A stretch of 64,000 nucleotides of DNA from Pseudocitrobacter sp913778145 (lineage in GTDB: Bacteria > Pseudomonadota > Gammaproteobacteria > Enterobacterales > Enterobacteriaceae): NCBI GenBank assembly GCA_035726825.1, contig JALNTX010000010.1, positions 62,001 through 126,000 on the forward strand. The letters are read 5' to 3'. This document shows positions 34,166 to 42,644 of the stretch, in pieces. The position numbers were made by a program, and so were the translations under genes. How positions within the stretch are numbered: position 1 is the first letter of the stretch; each line of letters opens with the position of its first letter. A model generated the notes under the pieces. The model was given only the letters and a program-made list of their open reading frames with translations, had not been told where the DNA came from and searched no databases.

Positions 34166-34196
34166 TTTACCTCAAGTTAACTTGAGGAATTATACT
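34166..34196 (+). promoter_or_regulatory. soxS promoter with SoxR box
   Basis: The perfect 18-bp palindrome CCTCAAGTTAACTTGAGG (34170-34187) lies between -35 TTTACC (34166-34171) and -10 TATACT (34191-34196). The spacer is 19 bp, the over-long spacing that SoxR and other MerR activators correct by twisting DNA. Confidence 0.95.
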
Positions 34197-34245
34197 CGCC
34201 AGCAAGACAAAAGTTGAAGCAAAAATAGACAACGGGGAGAGCCTT

Positions 34246-34575
34246 ATGTCCCATCGGGAAATTATTCAAACGCTTATCGAATGGATAGATGAACATATCG
34301 ATCAACCACTTAACATTGATGTCGTGGCGAAAAAATCTGGATACTCGAAGTGGTATCTGCAACGGATGTTCCGCACCGAGATGCATCAAACGTTGGGTGA
34401 GTACATCCGTCAGCGTCGTTTGCTCTTAGCCGCGCAGGAGTTACGAAATACGCAGCGCCCAATTTTCGATATTGCGATGGACCTTGGCTATGTTTCCCAG
34501 CAAACCTTCTCGCGCGTATTCCGCCGCGAATTCGACCGCACGCCGAGCGACTATCGCCATCGCCTGTCAGCATAA
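34246..34575 (+). CDS. soxS: Superoxide response activator SoxS
   Basis: A 109-residue AraC-family activator with only the double helix-turn-helix domain (IDVVAKKSGYSKWYLQRMF and IFDIAMDLGYVSQQTFSRVFRR). It activates oxidative-stress and drug-efflux genes as a monomer and is degraded quickly by Lon. GGGGAGAG precedes the ATG. Two residues longer than K-12 SoxS. Confidence 0.97.
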   Translation: MSHREIIQTLIEWIDEHIDQPLNIDVVAKKSGYSKWYLQRMFRTEMHQTLGEYIRQRRLLLAAQELRNTQRPIFDIAMDLGYVSQQTFSRVFRREFDRTPSDYRHRLSA

Positions 34576-34585
34576 GCATCGCGCC

Positions 34586-34613
34586 GGATGACGCTTGCGC
34601 TTATCCGGCGTGT
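34586..34613. repeat. Single REP unit
   Basis: GCCGGATGACGCTTGCGC...TTATCCGGC after soxS, one REP palindrome. It may act as the 3' end of soxS mRNA. Confidence 0.7.
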
Positions 34614-34703
34614 AGGTAAAACAGAGCCCTTTCCTTATGTAACTATTGTCAGCGATAAATGGCGCAATTTGCTGCGTTTACCTCTGGTGAATAAAACAGC
34701 AAT

Positions 34704-34719
34704 TGTGATATAGTTCACA
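34704..34719. promoter_or_regulatory. CRP site upstream of yjcB
   Basis: TGTGATATAGTTCACA matches the CRP consensus TGTGA-N6-TCACA at all ten conserved positions. It is 129 bp before yjcB; the rest of the gap to yjcB contains no other clear box. Confidence 0.85.
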
Positions 34720-34847
34720 GTATAGAGTGAAACAAAAACAGCGTTTCATATCATTTGTGATTGCCTGTCGATAGCCAGAGTGGACTACACCTTCGTGAGA
34801 ACGCCGCGCTGTCAGGGCATACCGTTTATCTCCGAGGATAAGGTCTC

Positions 34848-35129
34848 ATGGTTTCCATCTCTACAGGTGTCGTACTGTTACGCTGGCCGCTTTTCAGCGC
34901 CATTCTGATGTTCCTTGCCAGTACTCTGAAAATTCGCTTACGCAAAGCTGATTACGCGGGTCTTGCGGTAATTTGCAGCGCGCTGGGCGTAGCGTCTGCC
35001 TGCTGGTTCGCTACCGGGCTGCTGGGAATTACGATGGTGGATATTGCGACTATCTGCAATAACATCAAAGAGGTGATGGTGGAAGTGATGAGCCAGACAC
35101 CGCCAGAGTGGCCGATGGTGTTAACCTGA
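34848..35129 (+). CDS. yjcB: Conserved membrane protein YjcB
   Basis: A 93-residue protein with two hydrophobic segments (about 6-22 and 37-58) and a short acidic/polar C-terminal tail ending TPPEWPMVLT. It is the orthologue of E. coli YjcB, same length, function unknown. GAGGATAAGG lies upstream of the ATG. A perfect CRP consensus 129 bp upstream suggests carbon-source control. A shared terminator separates it from ssb. Confidence 0.85.
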   Translation: MVSISTGVVLLRWPLFSAILMFLASTLKIRLRKADYAGLAVICSALGVASACWFATGLLGITMVDIATICNNIKEVMVEVMSQTPPEWPMVLT

Positions 35130-35145
35130 TAAAAATCTTACTCAT

Positions 35146-35173
35146 AAAAAAACCTGCTTTCGCAGGTTTTTTT
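35146..35173. terminator. Bidirectional terminator between yjcB and ssb
   Basis: AACCTGC / GCAGGTT stem with TTTC loop, flanked by a run of A on the left and T on the right; works for both convergent genes. Confidence 0.92.
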
Positions 35174-35184
35174 ATGTCTGAAAA

Positions 35185-35712
35185 TCAGAACGGGATGTCG
35201 TCGTCGAAATCCATCGGCGGTTCGTTAGACGGTGCCGGTGCGGACTGCTGCTGCGGACGAGACTGCGCGCCGCCGCTGAACTGGTTGCCGCCCTGCGGCT
35301 GCTGAGGCTGGCCCCAACCGCCCTGCTGCTGACCCTGACCACCTGCCGGTGCGCCACCACCCTGACGGCCACCCAGCATCTGCATGGTGCCGCCAACGTT
35401 CACAACCACTTCGGTGGTATATTTTTCAACGCCGGACTGATCGGTCCATTTACGGGTACGCAGCTGACCTTCAATATAAACCTGAGAGCCTTTACGCAGG
35501 TATTCACCCGCAACTTCCGCGAGTTTGCCGAACAGCACAACACGGTGCCATTCAGTCTGCTCTTTCATTTCACCGGTCGCTTTATCACGCCAGGATTCGG
35601 AAGTAGCCAGCGTAATGTTGGCAACTGCGCCACCATTCGGCATGTAGCGTACTTCCGGGTCCTGGCCCAGATTACCGACGAGAATCACCTTGTTTACGCC
35701 TCTGCTGGCCAT
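35185..35712 (-). CDS. ssb: Single-stranded DNA-binding protein
   Basis: A 175-residue SSB. The OB-fold (about 1-115) starts ASRGVNKVILVGNLGQDPEVRY; it is followed by a Gly/Gln/Pro-rich flexible linker and the invariant acidic tip MDFDDDIPF, which docks SSB partners. Divergent from uvrA as in K-12, with a shared LexA-containing gap. Three residues shorter than K-12 SSB, due to the linker. Confidence 0.98.
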   Translation of the reverse strand: MASRGVNKVILVGNLGQDPEVRYMPNGGAVANITLATSESWRDKATGEMKEQTEWHRVVLFGKLAEVAGEYLRKGSQVYIEGQLRTRKWTDQSGVEKYTTEVVVNVGGTMQMLGGRQGGGAPAGGQGQQQGGWGQPQQPQGGNQFSGGAQSRPQQQSAPAPSNEPPMDFDDDIPF

Positions 35713-35860
35713 GATTGTCTCTCCTGAATGTGTTTCTTAATAGTGTAAACGCGCGATTGTAGCATTTCAAAGTGGTGTTTTGATAGCATGCGAGGCCCAT
35801 TCCATAAAACTCATTGGCGTTGAATATCTTACACTGTTATATGGAATGCACATTCCACTA

Positions 35861-35876
35861 CTGTATATTCATTCAG
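35861..35876. promoter_or_regulatory. LexA box of uvrA (and ssb)
   Basis: CTGTATATTCATTCAG fits CTG-N10-CAG with an AT-rich core, the same box as K-12 uvrA. It is centred 91 bp upstream of the uvrA start. Confidence 0.95.
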
Positions 35877-35959
35877 GGTGAATTGTGTCATAATTAGCCG
35901 TTTCCGCCGTTTGTCCTTCAAACAAATCTGGCAAGCCGAGTCTCTACCGGGAAAGGTAA

Positions 35960-38785
35960 ATGGATAAGATCGAAGTTCGGGGCGCCCGCACCCACAATCT
36001 CAAAAATATCAACCTCATCATCCCGCGCGACAAACTGATTGTCGTTACCGGGCTGTCGGGGTCTGGCAAATCTTCACTGGCTTTCGACACCCTTTACGCC
36101 GAGGGGCAGCGTCGCTACGTCGAATCGCTTTCTGCGTATGCGCGCCAGTTCCTGTCGCTGATGGAGAAGCCGGATGTCGATCATATCGAAGGGCTGTCGC
36201 CTGCTATTTCTATTGAGCAGAAGTCGACCTCCCATAACCCGCGTTCCACGGTCGGGACCATTACCGAAATTCACGACTACCTGCGTCTGCTGTATGCCCG
36301 CGTAGGCGAACCACGCTGCCCGGACCATGACGTGCCGCTGGCGGCGCAAACCGTGAGCCAGATGGTCGACAACGTGCTGACGCAGCCGGAAGGCAAACGC
36401 CTGATGCTGCTGGCGCCTATCATTAAAGAGCGTAAAGGCGAGCACACCAAAACGCTGGAAAACCTGGCAAGCCAGGGCTACATCCGCGCGCGTATCGATG
36501 GCGAAGTGTGTGACCTCTCCGATCCGCCGACGCTGGAGCTGCAAAAGAAACACACCATTGAAGTGGTTATCGACCGCTTCAAGGTGCGCGAAGACCTGGC
36601 GCAGCGTCTGGCTGAATCATTTGAAACCGCACTGGAGCTTTCCGGCGGCACCGCAATCGTCTCCGATATGGACGATCCGAAAGCAGATGAACTGCTCTTC
36701 TCCGCCAACTTCGCCTGCCCGATTTGCGGCTACAGCATGAGCGAACTGGAACCACGTCTGTTCTCGTTCAACAACCCGGCGGGCGCGTGCCCCACCTGTG
36801 ACGGCCTGGGTGTGCAGCAATATTTCGACCCGGACCGCATCATTCAGAATCCGGAGCTGTCGCTGGCGGGAGGCGCGATTCGCGGTTGGGATCGCCGTAA
36901 CTTCTACTATTTCCAGATGCTGCGCTCGCTGGCGGAGCATTATGATTTCGACGTTGAAGCCCCGTGGGGCAGCCTGAACGCGTCAGTACAGAAAGTGGTG
37001 CTGTACGGTTCCGGTAAAGAATCTATCGAATTCAAATACATGAACGATCGCGGCGACACCTCCGTGCGTCGTCATCCATTTGAAGGCGTGCTGCACAATA
37101 TGGAACGCCGTTATAAAGAAACGGAATCCAGCGCGGTGCGCGAAGAGCTGGCGAAGTTCATCAGCAACCGTCCATGCGCCAGCTGTGAAGGTACACGTCT
37201 GCGTCGCGAAGCGCGCCACGTGTACGTTGAAAACACTCCGCTGCCGACCATCTCCGACATGAGCATCGGCCATGCGATGGACTTCTTCAATAATCTGAAA
37301 CTTTCCGGCCAGCGCGCGAAAATCGCCGAAAAAGTGCTGAAAGAGATTGGCGATCGCCTGAAGTTCCTGGTCAACGTTGGCCTGAACTACCTGACGCTCT
37401 CCCGTTCGGCAGAAACCCTTTCCGGCGGTGAAGCCCAGCGTATCCGTCTGGCAAGCCAGATTGGCGCAGGGTTAGTCGGCGTGATGTACGTGCTGGATGA
37501 GCCGTCCATCGGACTGCACCAGCGCGACAACGAACGTCTGCTCGGCACATTGATTCACCTGCGTAACCTCGGTAACACGGTGATCGTGGTCGAGCACGAT
37601 GAAGACGCCATTCGCGCCGCTGACCACGTTATCGACATCGGGCCGGGCGCGGGTGTGCACGGTGGTCAGGTAGTGGCGGAAGGCACGCTGGATGACATCA
37701 TGGCGGTGCCGGAATCGTTAACCGGCCAGTTCATGAGCGGCAAACGTAAAATCGAGGTGCCGAAAAATCGCGTACCGGCGGACCCGGCGAAAGTTCTGAA
37801 ACTGAGCGGCGCGCGCGGCAACAACCTGAAAGATGTCACGCTGACGCTGCCCGTCGGCCTGTTTACCTGTATCACCGGGGTATCCGGTTCCGGGAAATCT
37901 ACGCTGATTAACGATACCTTGTTCCCGATTGCTCAGCGTCAGCTAAACGGCGCAACTATCGCCGAACCTGCGCCGTATCGCGATGTTCAGGGGCTTGAGC
38001 ATTTCGACAAAGTTATCGACATCGACCAAAGCCCGATTGGCCGTACGCCGCGCTCTAACCCGGCAACCTACACCGGCGTCTTTACGCCTGTGCGTGAGCT
38101 GTTCGCGGGCGTGCCAGAATCACGCGCGCGCGGCTATACACCGGGGCGCTTCAGCTTTAACGTCCGTGGCGGGCGCTGCGAGGCGTGTCAGGGCGATGGC
38201 GTGATCAAAGTCGAGATGCACTTCCTGCCGGATATCTACGTGCCGTGCGACCAGTGCAAAGGCAAACGCTATAACCGCGAAACGCTGGAGATTAAGTACA
38301 AAGGCAAAACCATCCACGAAGTGCTGGATATGACCATTGAAGAAGCGCGTGAGTTCTTTGATGCCGTTCCGGCGCTGGCGCGTAAGCTGCAAACCCTGAT
38401 GGACGTGGGCCTGACCTACATTCGTCTCGGCCAGGCGGCAACCACGCTTTCTGGTGGTGAAGCCCAGCGCGTGAAGCTGGCGCGTGAGCTCTCTAAACGC
38501 GGCACCGGGCAGACGCTGTACATTCTCGATGAGCCGACCACCGGCCTGCATTTCGCGGATATTCAGCAACTGCTGGAAGTGCTGCACCAGCTGCGCGACC
38601 AGGGCAACACCATCGTGGTGATTGAGCACAACCTTGATGTGATCAAAACCGCCGACTGGATTGTTGACCTCGGCCCGGAAGGCGGCAGCGGCGGCGGGGA
38701 AATTCTCGTCTCCGGCACGCCGGAAACCGTCGCCGAATGCGAAGCCTCACATACGGCGCGCTTCCTTAAACCGATGCTGAAGTAG
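35960..38785 (+). CDS. uvrA: Excinuclease ABC subunit A
   Basis: A 941-residue ABC-type ATPase that finds DNA damage for UvrB and UvrC. Two ATP-binding halves: Walker A GLSGSGKSS at 31-39 and GVSGSGKST in the middle (about 640), with signature LSGGEAQR twice and DEPSIGLH / DEPTTGLH Walker B motifs. Zinc ligands: CPICGYS and CPTCDGLG, then CEACQGDG and CDQCKGK. Inducible by DNA damage through the upstream LexA box. Its stop codon directly abuts the yjbR stop codon. Confidence 0.99.
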   Translation: MDKIEVRGARTHNLKNINLIIPRDKLIVVTGLSGSGKSSLAFDTLYAEGQRRYVESLSAYARQFLSLMEKPDVDHIEGLSPAISIEQKSTSHNPRSTVGTITEIHDYLRLLYARVGEPRCPDHDVPLAAQTVSQMVDNVLTQPEGKRLMLLAPIIKERKGEHTKTLENLASQGYIRARIDGEVCDLSDPPTLELQKKHTIEVVIDRFKVREDLAQRLAESFETALELSGGTAIVSDMDDPKADELLFSANFACPICGYSMSELEPRLFSFNNPAGACPTCDGLGVQQYFDPDRIIQNPELSLAGGAIRGWDRRNFYYFQMLRSLAEHYDFDVEAPWGSLNASVQKVVLYGSGKESIEFKYMNDRGDTSVRRHPFEGVLHNMERRYKETESSAVREELAKFISNRPCASCEGTRLRREARHVYVENTPLPTISDMSIGHAMDFFNNLKLSGQRAKIAEKVLKEIGDRLKFLVNVGLNYLTLSRSAETLSGGEAQRIRLASQIGAGLVGVMYVLDEPSIGLHQRDNERLLGTLIHLRNLGNTVIVVEHDEDAIRAADHVIDIGPGAGVHGGQVVAEGTLDDIMAVPESLTGQFMSGKRKIEVPKNRVPADPAKVLKLSGARGNNLKDVTLTLPVGLFTCITGVSGSGKSTLINDTLFPIAQRQLNGATIAEPAPYRDVQGLEHFDKVIDIDQSPIGRTPRSNPATYTGVFTPVRELFAGVPESRARGYTPGRFSFNVRGGRCEACQGDGVIKVEMHFLPDIYVPCDQCKGKRYNRETLEIKYKGKTIHEVLDMTIEEAREFFDAVPALARKLQTLMDVGLTYIRLGQAATTLSGGEAQRVKLARELSKRGTGQTLYILDEPTTGLHFADIQQLLEVLHQLRDQGNTIVVIEHNLDVIKTADWIVDLGPEGGSGGGEILVSGTPETVAECEASHTARFLKPMLK

Positions 38786-39139
38786 TCATTTCGCTAGCTG
38801 CTGCCGGGTTTGTTCCGGTAGCAGCGTTATCGCCTGCTGATACGAGGCATCGACCAGGTAGTAAATTTGCGAATCCGGCAACGTGCCGTCGAGGTAAACC
38901 GTGCTCCAGTGCGCTTTATTAAGATGACGGCTGGGACGCACATCGCTGTGCTGCTGACGCAGCAATTCTGCCAGCTCCGGGCTGGTTTTCAACGACACCG
39001 CCGGGCGCTCTTCCACCTCTTTGACCATCGCGAAAAGCACATCCGCGACCTTAATCTGCGTCGCTTTCCAGTCGCTGTGTACGCTTTGCTCTGCGCCACT
39101 CTTTGCCATGCAGTACACCAAAAGATCCGAACTGGTCAT
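38786..39139 (-). CDS. yjbR: MmcQ/YjbR family protein
   Basis: A 117-residue YjbR-type protein (CyaY-like fold, MmcQ/YjbR family). It contains GAEQSVHSDWKATQIKV, RPAVSLKTSPELAELL and HLNKAHWSTVYLDG, all nearly as in E. coli. Function unknown; a DNA-binding-like fold has been reported for the family. I chose the ATG at 39139 because AGAGGT lies upstream and the length then matches. The neighbouring yjbQ of K-12 is missing. Confidence 0.9.
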   Translation of the reverse strand: MTSSDLLVYCMAKSGAEQSVHSDWKATQIKVADVLFAMVKEVEERPAVSLKTSPELAELLRQQHSDVRPSRHLNKAHWSTVYLDGTLPDSQIYYLVDASYQQAITLLPEQTRQQLAK

Positions 39140-39200
39140 ATTATACCTCTTAGTCTCACGAGCCACGGTGTGCCAAACGTCATCACCTCAGTGTGCAACA

Positions 39201-39238
39201 AGTCGCCGAAAGGTGAAACCTTCCGGCGACTGATTTTT
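39201..39238. terminator. Hairpin between aphA and yjbR
   Basis: AGTCGCCG...CGGCGACT (with an inner GAAAGGT/ACCTTTC-type pairing) followed on the plus side by TGATTTTT. It may end aphA transcription only partly, since its clearest T-run is on the plus strand. Confidence 0.6.
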
Positions 39239-39270
39239 GACTAAAAAAGCATCATTTATCTGCGGGGCGT

Positions 39271-39984
39271 TTAGTACTCGGAATTCACAATCACTTCTTC
39301 ATTGTACTTGCCCGCCTGCGGCAGCGGTCGATACGTGGAGTTTGAGGCGCGCAGCACGCGGATGCCACGGGCACCTGCTTCGCGCGCCGCCGAGATATCG
39401 TTATCCGAATCGCCGTAGAAGATCTTTACGCCCTTCTCTTTTAGCCACTGCGTTTTGGTATTCTGGCCCGGTTTATCACCGGCAAAAATAACCGGATTCA
39501 TGCTAGTCGCCGGGATCAGGAAATAGTCCTGCAACGTTTTGGAGACCGTTTCAGTTTTGGTTTCGCTACGCCCGGTAACGAAATAGATGCTGTCGCCGCG
39601 CTTCACGTGCATTGCAATCAGTGAACGGGCCACTTCTTTTGGAATGCTGAACTCATCCCAACCGTTGTTCATTTTTTCCCAGAATGCAGGGTTCTTCAGA
39701 TACTCTTCGCTGCCCGGAGACCAGGTTTTCTGCCCGCGCCAGAAGCCGGGGCTGGAAAACAGCACTGTGTCGTCGATATCAAAACCCACCGCCATCGGCG
39801 GATGATTCATCAGGCTGTTTTCAATTTGCGCCACGGATACCCAGTGGATCGGTGCCTGTTCGGCCAGTTTAGCGACATCCGTACCCGGATAGAGCGGAGA
39901 AGGTGATGAAGCGTGAGCGGTAACCGTGTTATTTAACGCGAACAACAAACAAACGGCGCTCAGCGCCTGTGTGATCTTGCGCAT
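39271..39984 (-). CDS. aphA: Class B acid phosphatase AphA
   Basis: A 237-residue periplasmic, magnesium-dependent phosphatase and phosphotransferase. An N-terminal signal (KITQALSAVCLLFALNNTVTA) ends near residue 25. The DxDxT catalytic motif is FDIDDTVLFSSP (about 69-80), and VTGRSETKTE and FYGDSDNDISAAREAG are the second and third HAD-type motifs. It releases phosphate and nucleosides from nucleotides. Order aphA-yjbR-uvrA matches K-12 apart from the missing yjbQ. Confidence 0.96.
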   Translation of the reverse strand: MRKITQALSAVCLLFALNNTVTAHASSPSPLYPGTDVAKLAEQAPIHWVSVAQIENSLMNHPPMAVGFDIDDTVLFSSPGFWRGQKTWSPGSEEYLKNPAFWEKMNNGWDEFSIPKEVARSLIAMHVKRGDSIYFVTGRSETKTETVSKTLQDYFLIPATSMNPVIFAGDKPGQNTKTQWLKEKGVKIFYGDSDNDISAAREAGARGIRVLRASNSTYRPLPQAGKYNEEVIVNSEY

Positions 39985-40081
39985 AGTTTTCCCTAAATCG
40001 TCGTCTTGTTTTTGTTTTAAAGTGAGTAGTGCTTCAAAAAATTAGAAAGACCTTAACGGTTACAGGGAATGAAGGGAAGGA

Positions 40082-40170
40082 TTTTCCAGGATTTATCCTG
40101 GAAAAAGGATAAGGGATCACACTTTTGCCTTGCAGGACTCTTCACGCGGCAGCGATGACGCGTGAAGAGT
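40082..40170. terminator. Two hairpins between tyrB and aphA
   Basis: Stem 1, ACTCTTCACGCG / CGCGTGAAGAGT (40137-40148 and 40159-40170), is 12 bp, 10 bp from the tyrB stop. Stem 2, TTTTCCAGGAT / ATCCTGGAAAA (40082-40092 and 40095-40105), is 11 bp with a 2-nt gap. Together they probably end tyrB transcription; stem 2 also lies about 100 bp upstream of aphA. Confidence 0.65.
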
Positions 40171-40180
40171 GAGTGCTTGC

Positions 40181-41374
40181 TTACATTACCGCCGCGAATG
40201 CCTGCGCGACGCGGTGTACGTTACGGGAATTCAGCCCGGCAACGCACATACGACCGCTGGCAATCAGGTAGACGCCGAACTCATCACGCAGGCGATCAAC
40301 CTGCGCAGCGCTCAGGCCGGTATAGCTGAACATACCGCGTTGCTTGAGGAGGTAATCGAAATTCCCGTCCGGCATGGCTTCTTTCAGTACGTTCACCAGC
40401 GCCTGGCGCATGTCCAGAATACGCGTGCGCATGGCTTCCACTTCCGCCAGCCACGAGGCCTTCAGCGCGTTGTCGTTGAGCACGGTAGACACAAGCTGCG
40501 CGCCGGTCGTCGGCGGGCTGGAGTAGTTACGACGCACCGTCGCTTTCAGCTGGCCCAGCACGCGCCCTGCCGCATCAGCATCTTCGCAGACCACAGACAA
40601 GCCGCCGATACGCTCACCGTATAACGAGAAAATTTTTGAAAATGAGTTGCTCACCAGCACCGGTAAGCCCGCCGACGCAATCGTGCGGATGGCATAGGCA
40701 TCCTGCTCCATACCGCCGCCAAAGCCCTGATAGGCGATATCAAGGAACGGGATCAGGTTGCGCGCCTTCAGCACCTCCGTCACCGCATCCCACTGACTGT
40801 TGGTCAGGTCCGCGCCGGTTGGGTTGTGGCAGCACGGATGCAGCAGCACGATGCTTTGCGCAGGCAACGTGTTGAGGGTTTCCAGCAGCGCGTCAACACG
40901 CACGCCGTTGGTCTCAGCATCGAACCACGGATAGGTGTTAACCGTAAAGCCCGCGCCTTCAAAGATGGCGACGTGGTTTTCCCAGGTCGGATCGCTGACC
41001 CAGACGCCAGAATCCGGGAAGTAGCGTTTGAGGAAATCCGCCCCCACTTTCAGCGCACCGGAACCGCCCAGCGTCTGAATAGTGGCGACGCGTTTCTCAG
41101 CCAGCACCGGATGGTCGGCACCAAACAACAGCGGCGCAATGGCCTGACGGTAGCTGTTCAGCCCTTCCATCGGCAGGTAAAGCGAGGCGCTATGCGGCTC
41201 GGCGGCAAGGCGCTTTTCGGCGGCAGCAACGGCCTGAAGCTGGGGGATGATGCCCTCTTCGTTATAGTACAGGCCGATACTGAGGTTCACTTTATCGCTG
41301 CGCGGATCGTCTTTAAAACGCTCCATCAGCGAAAGAATAGGGTCGCCAGCGTAGGCGTCAACTTTTTGAAACAC
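40181..41374 (-). CDS. tyrB: Aromatic amino-acid aminotransferase
   Basis: A 397-residue class I aminotransferase with pyridoxal phosphate, last step of tyrosine, phenylalanine and leucine formation. The PLP lysine is in VSNSFSKIFSLYGERIGG (about residue 247), with LHPCCHNPTGADL and DIAYQGFG upstream. The start is a GTG at 41374 (MFQKVDAYAG), with GGAG 9 nt upstream, giving the E. coli length; extensions to an ATG 14 codons earlier lack conservation. Confidence 0.96.
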   Translation of the reverse strand: MFQKVDAYAGDPILSLMERFKDDPRSDKVNLSIGLYYNEEGIIPQLQAVAAAEKRLAAEPHSASLYLPMEGLNSYRQAIAPLLFGADHPVLAEKRVATIQTLGGSGALKVGADFLKRYFPDSGVWVSDPTWENHVAIFEGAGFTVNTYPWFDAETNGVRVDALLETLNTLPAQSIVLLHPCCHNPTGADLTNSQWDAVTEVLKARNLIPFLDIAYQGFGGGMEQDAYAIRTIASAGLPVLVSNSFSKIFSLYGERIGGLSVVCEDADAAGRVLGQLKATVRRNYSSPPTTGAQLVSTVLNDNALKASWLAEVEAMRTRILDMRQALVNVLKEAMPDGNFDYLLKQRGMFSYTGLSAAQVDRLRDEFGVYLIASGRMCVAGLNSRNVHRVAQAFAAVM

Positions 41375-41471
41375 GAGGTGGTTCTCCAGGTTTACAGAAG
41401 GCAGGTAATAACACAATAAACCGGAAGCGGGAGAAGGTCGAGAGGATGTTGTCGCCGGATGTTATCAAATA

Positions 41472-41504
41472 GTAGGCCGGGTAAGGTGCAGCCGCCACCC
41501 GGCA
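41472..41504. repeat. Single REP unit between alr and tyrB
   Basis: GTAGGCCGGGTAAGG...GCCACCCGGCA, one REP palindrome lying within the 143-bp gap between tyrB and alr. Confidence 0.75.
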
Positions 41505-41517
41505 CCACACCACACAA

Positions 41518-42597
41518 TCAATCAATATACTTCATCGCCACGCGCGACGTCAGACGCGTGATAAGTTCGTAAGCACTCACTTTTGTGATTTCCGCGATGC
41601 GTTCAACGGGCAGCCCTTCGCCCCACATCACCACCGGATCGCCCGCTTTATCCTGCGCTTCAGGCCCCAGGTCAACGCAGATCATATCCATCGCCACGCG
41701 CCCGACAATCGGCACTTCACGCCCATTAACCAGCACCGGGGTGCCGGACGGCGCAGCGCGCGGGTAGCCATCGCCATAGCCCATCGCCACCACGCCCAGA
41801 CGTGTATCACGCTCGCTGACCCAGGTACCGCCGTAGCCGACCGGCTCACCGGCTTTATGCTCGCGCACGGCAATAAGGCTGGAGGTCAGCGACATCACCG
41901 GCTGGAAGCCGAAATCCGGCCCCCAGGGCTTTTGTTCCAGCGGCGATACGCCGTAGAGAATGATGCCCGGACGCGCCCAGTCGAAATGCGACTGCGGCCA
42001 CAGCAAAATGCCGCCAGACGCTGCGATAGAGCGTTTCCCCGGCTTGCCTTCACAGAAAGTATTGAAGATATCGAGCTGTTTTTCCGTCGCGCCGCACTCG
42101 GGTTCATCGGCACGCGCAAAGTGGCTGACGATGTTGACCGGCTGGCTGACATTTTTACACTGGCTCAGACGCTGATAAAACGCATCCGCCGCTTCCGGGC
42201 GCACGCCCAGACGGTGCATGCCGGTATCCAGTTTCATCCACACCGTCACCGGACGGCTGAGCTGCGCGGTCTCCAGCGCTTCCAGCTGTTCCATATTATG
42301 CACGGCGGTATGAAGCTGCTGTTCAGCGATAACCGGCAGATCGGAGGCGTTAAAGAAGCCTTCCAGCAGTAAGATGGGCTGGGTAATGCCGCCCTCGCGC
42401 AACCGCAGGGCCTCTTCCAGACGGGCGACGCCAAAGGCGTCAGCATCGGGGAGCGTTCGCGCAGTCTCCAGAAGACCGTGTCCGTAGGCGTTCGCTTTCA
42501 CCACCGCAACCAGTTTGCTGGCAGGCGCCAGTTCACGCAGACGTTGCAGATTGTGTCGCAGAGCGCGGCGGTTAATCACTACAGTTGCCGCTTGCAT
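41518..42597 (-). CDS. alr: Alanine racemase (biosynthetic)
   Basis: A 359-residue PLP enzyme making D-alanine for peptidoglycan. Lys34 in VVKANAYGHG binds PLP; the second catalytic residue is the Tyr in PVGYGGTWVSERDTRLG. I chose the ATG at 42597 (MQAATVVINRR), with AAGGAA upstream; the frame extends 14 codons further without a ribosome site. It follows dnaB by 47 bp in the same direction. Confidence 0.97.
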   Translation of the reverse strand: MQAATVVINRRALRHNLQRLRELAPASKLVAVVKANAYGHGLLETARTLPDADAFGVARLEEALRLREGGITQPILLLEGFFNASDLPVIAEQQLHTAVHNMEQLEALETAQLSRPVTVWMKLDTGMHRLGVRPEAADAFYQRLSQCKNVSQPVNIVSHFARADEPECGATEKQLDIFNTFCEGKPGKRSIAASGGILLWPQSHFDWARPGIILYGVSPLEQKPWGPDFGFQPVMSLTSSLIAVREHKAGEPVGYGGTWVSERDTRLGVVAMGYGDGYPRAAPSGTPVLVNGREVPIVGRVAMDMICVDLGPEAQDKAGDPVVMWGEGLPVERIAEITKVSAYELITRLTSRVAMKYID

Positions 42598-42644
42598 TTG
42601 TGTTCCTTGAAAAGTGTTTGCTTGAGTTACCTGAATCAATCTTG

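Noticed and set aside
40082..40105. Perfect inverted repeat as a regulator operator for aphA
   Set aside because: It is as easily the second part of the tyrB terminator; no known regulator box has this sequence.
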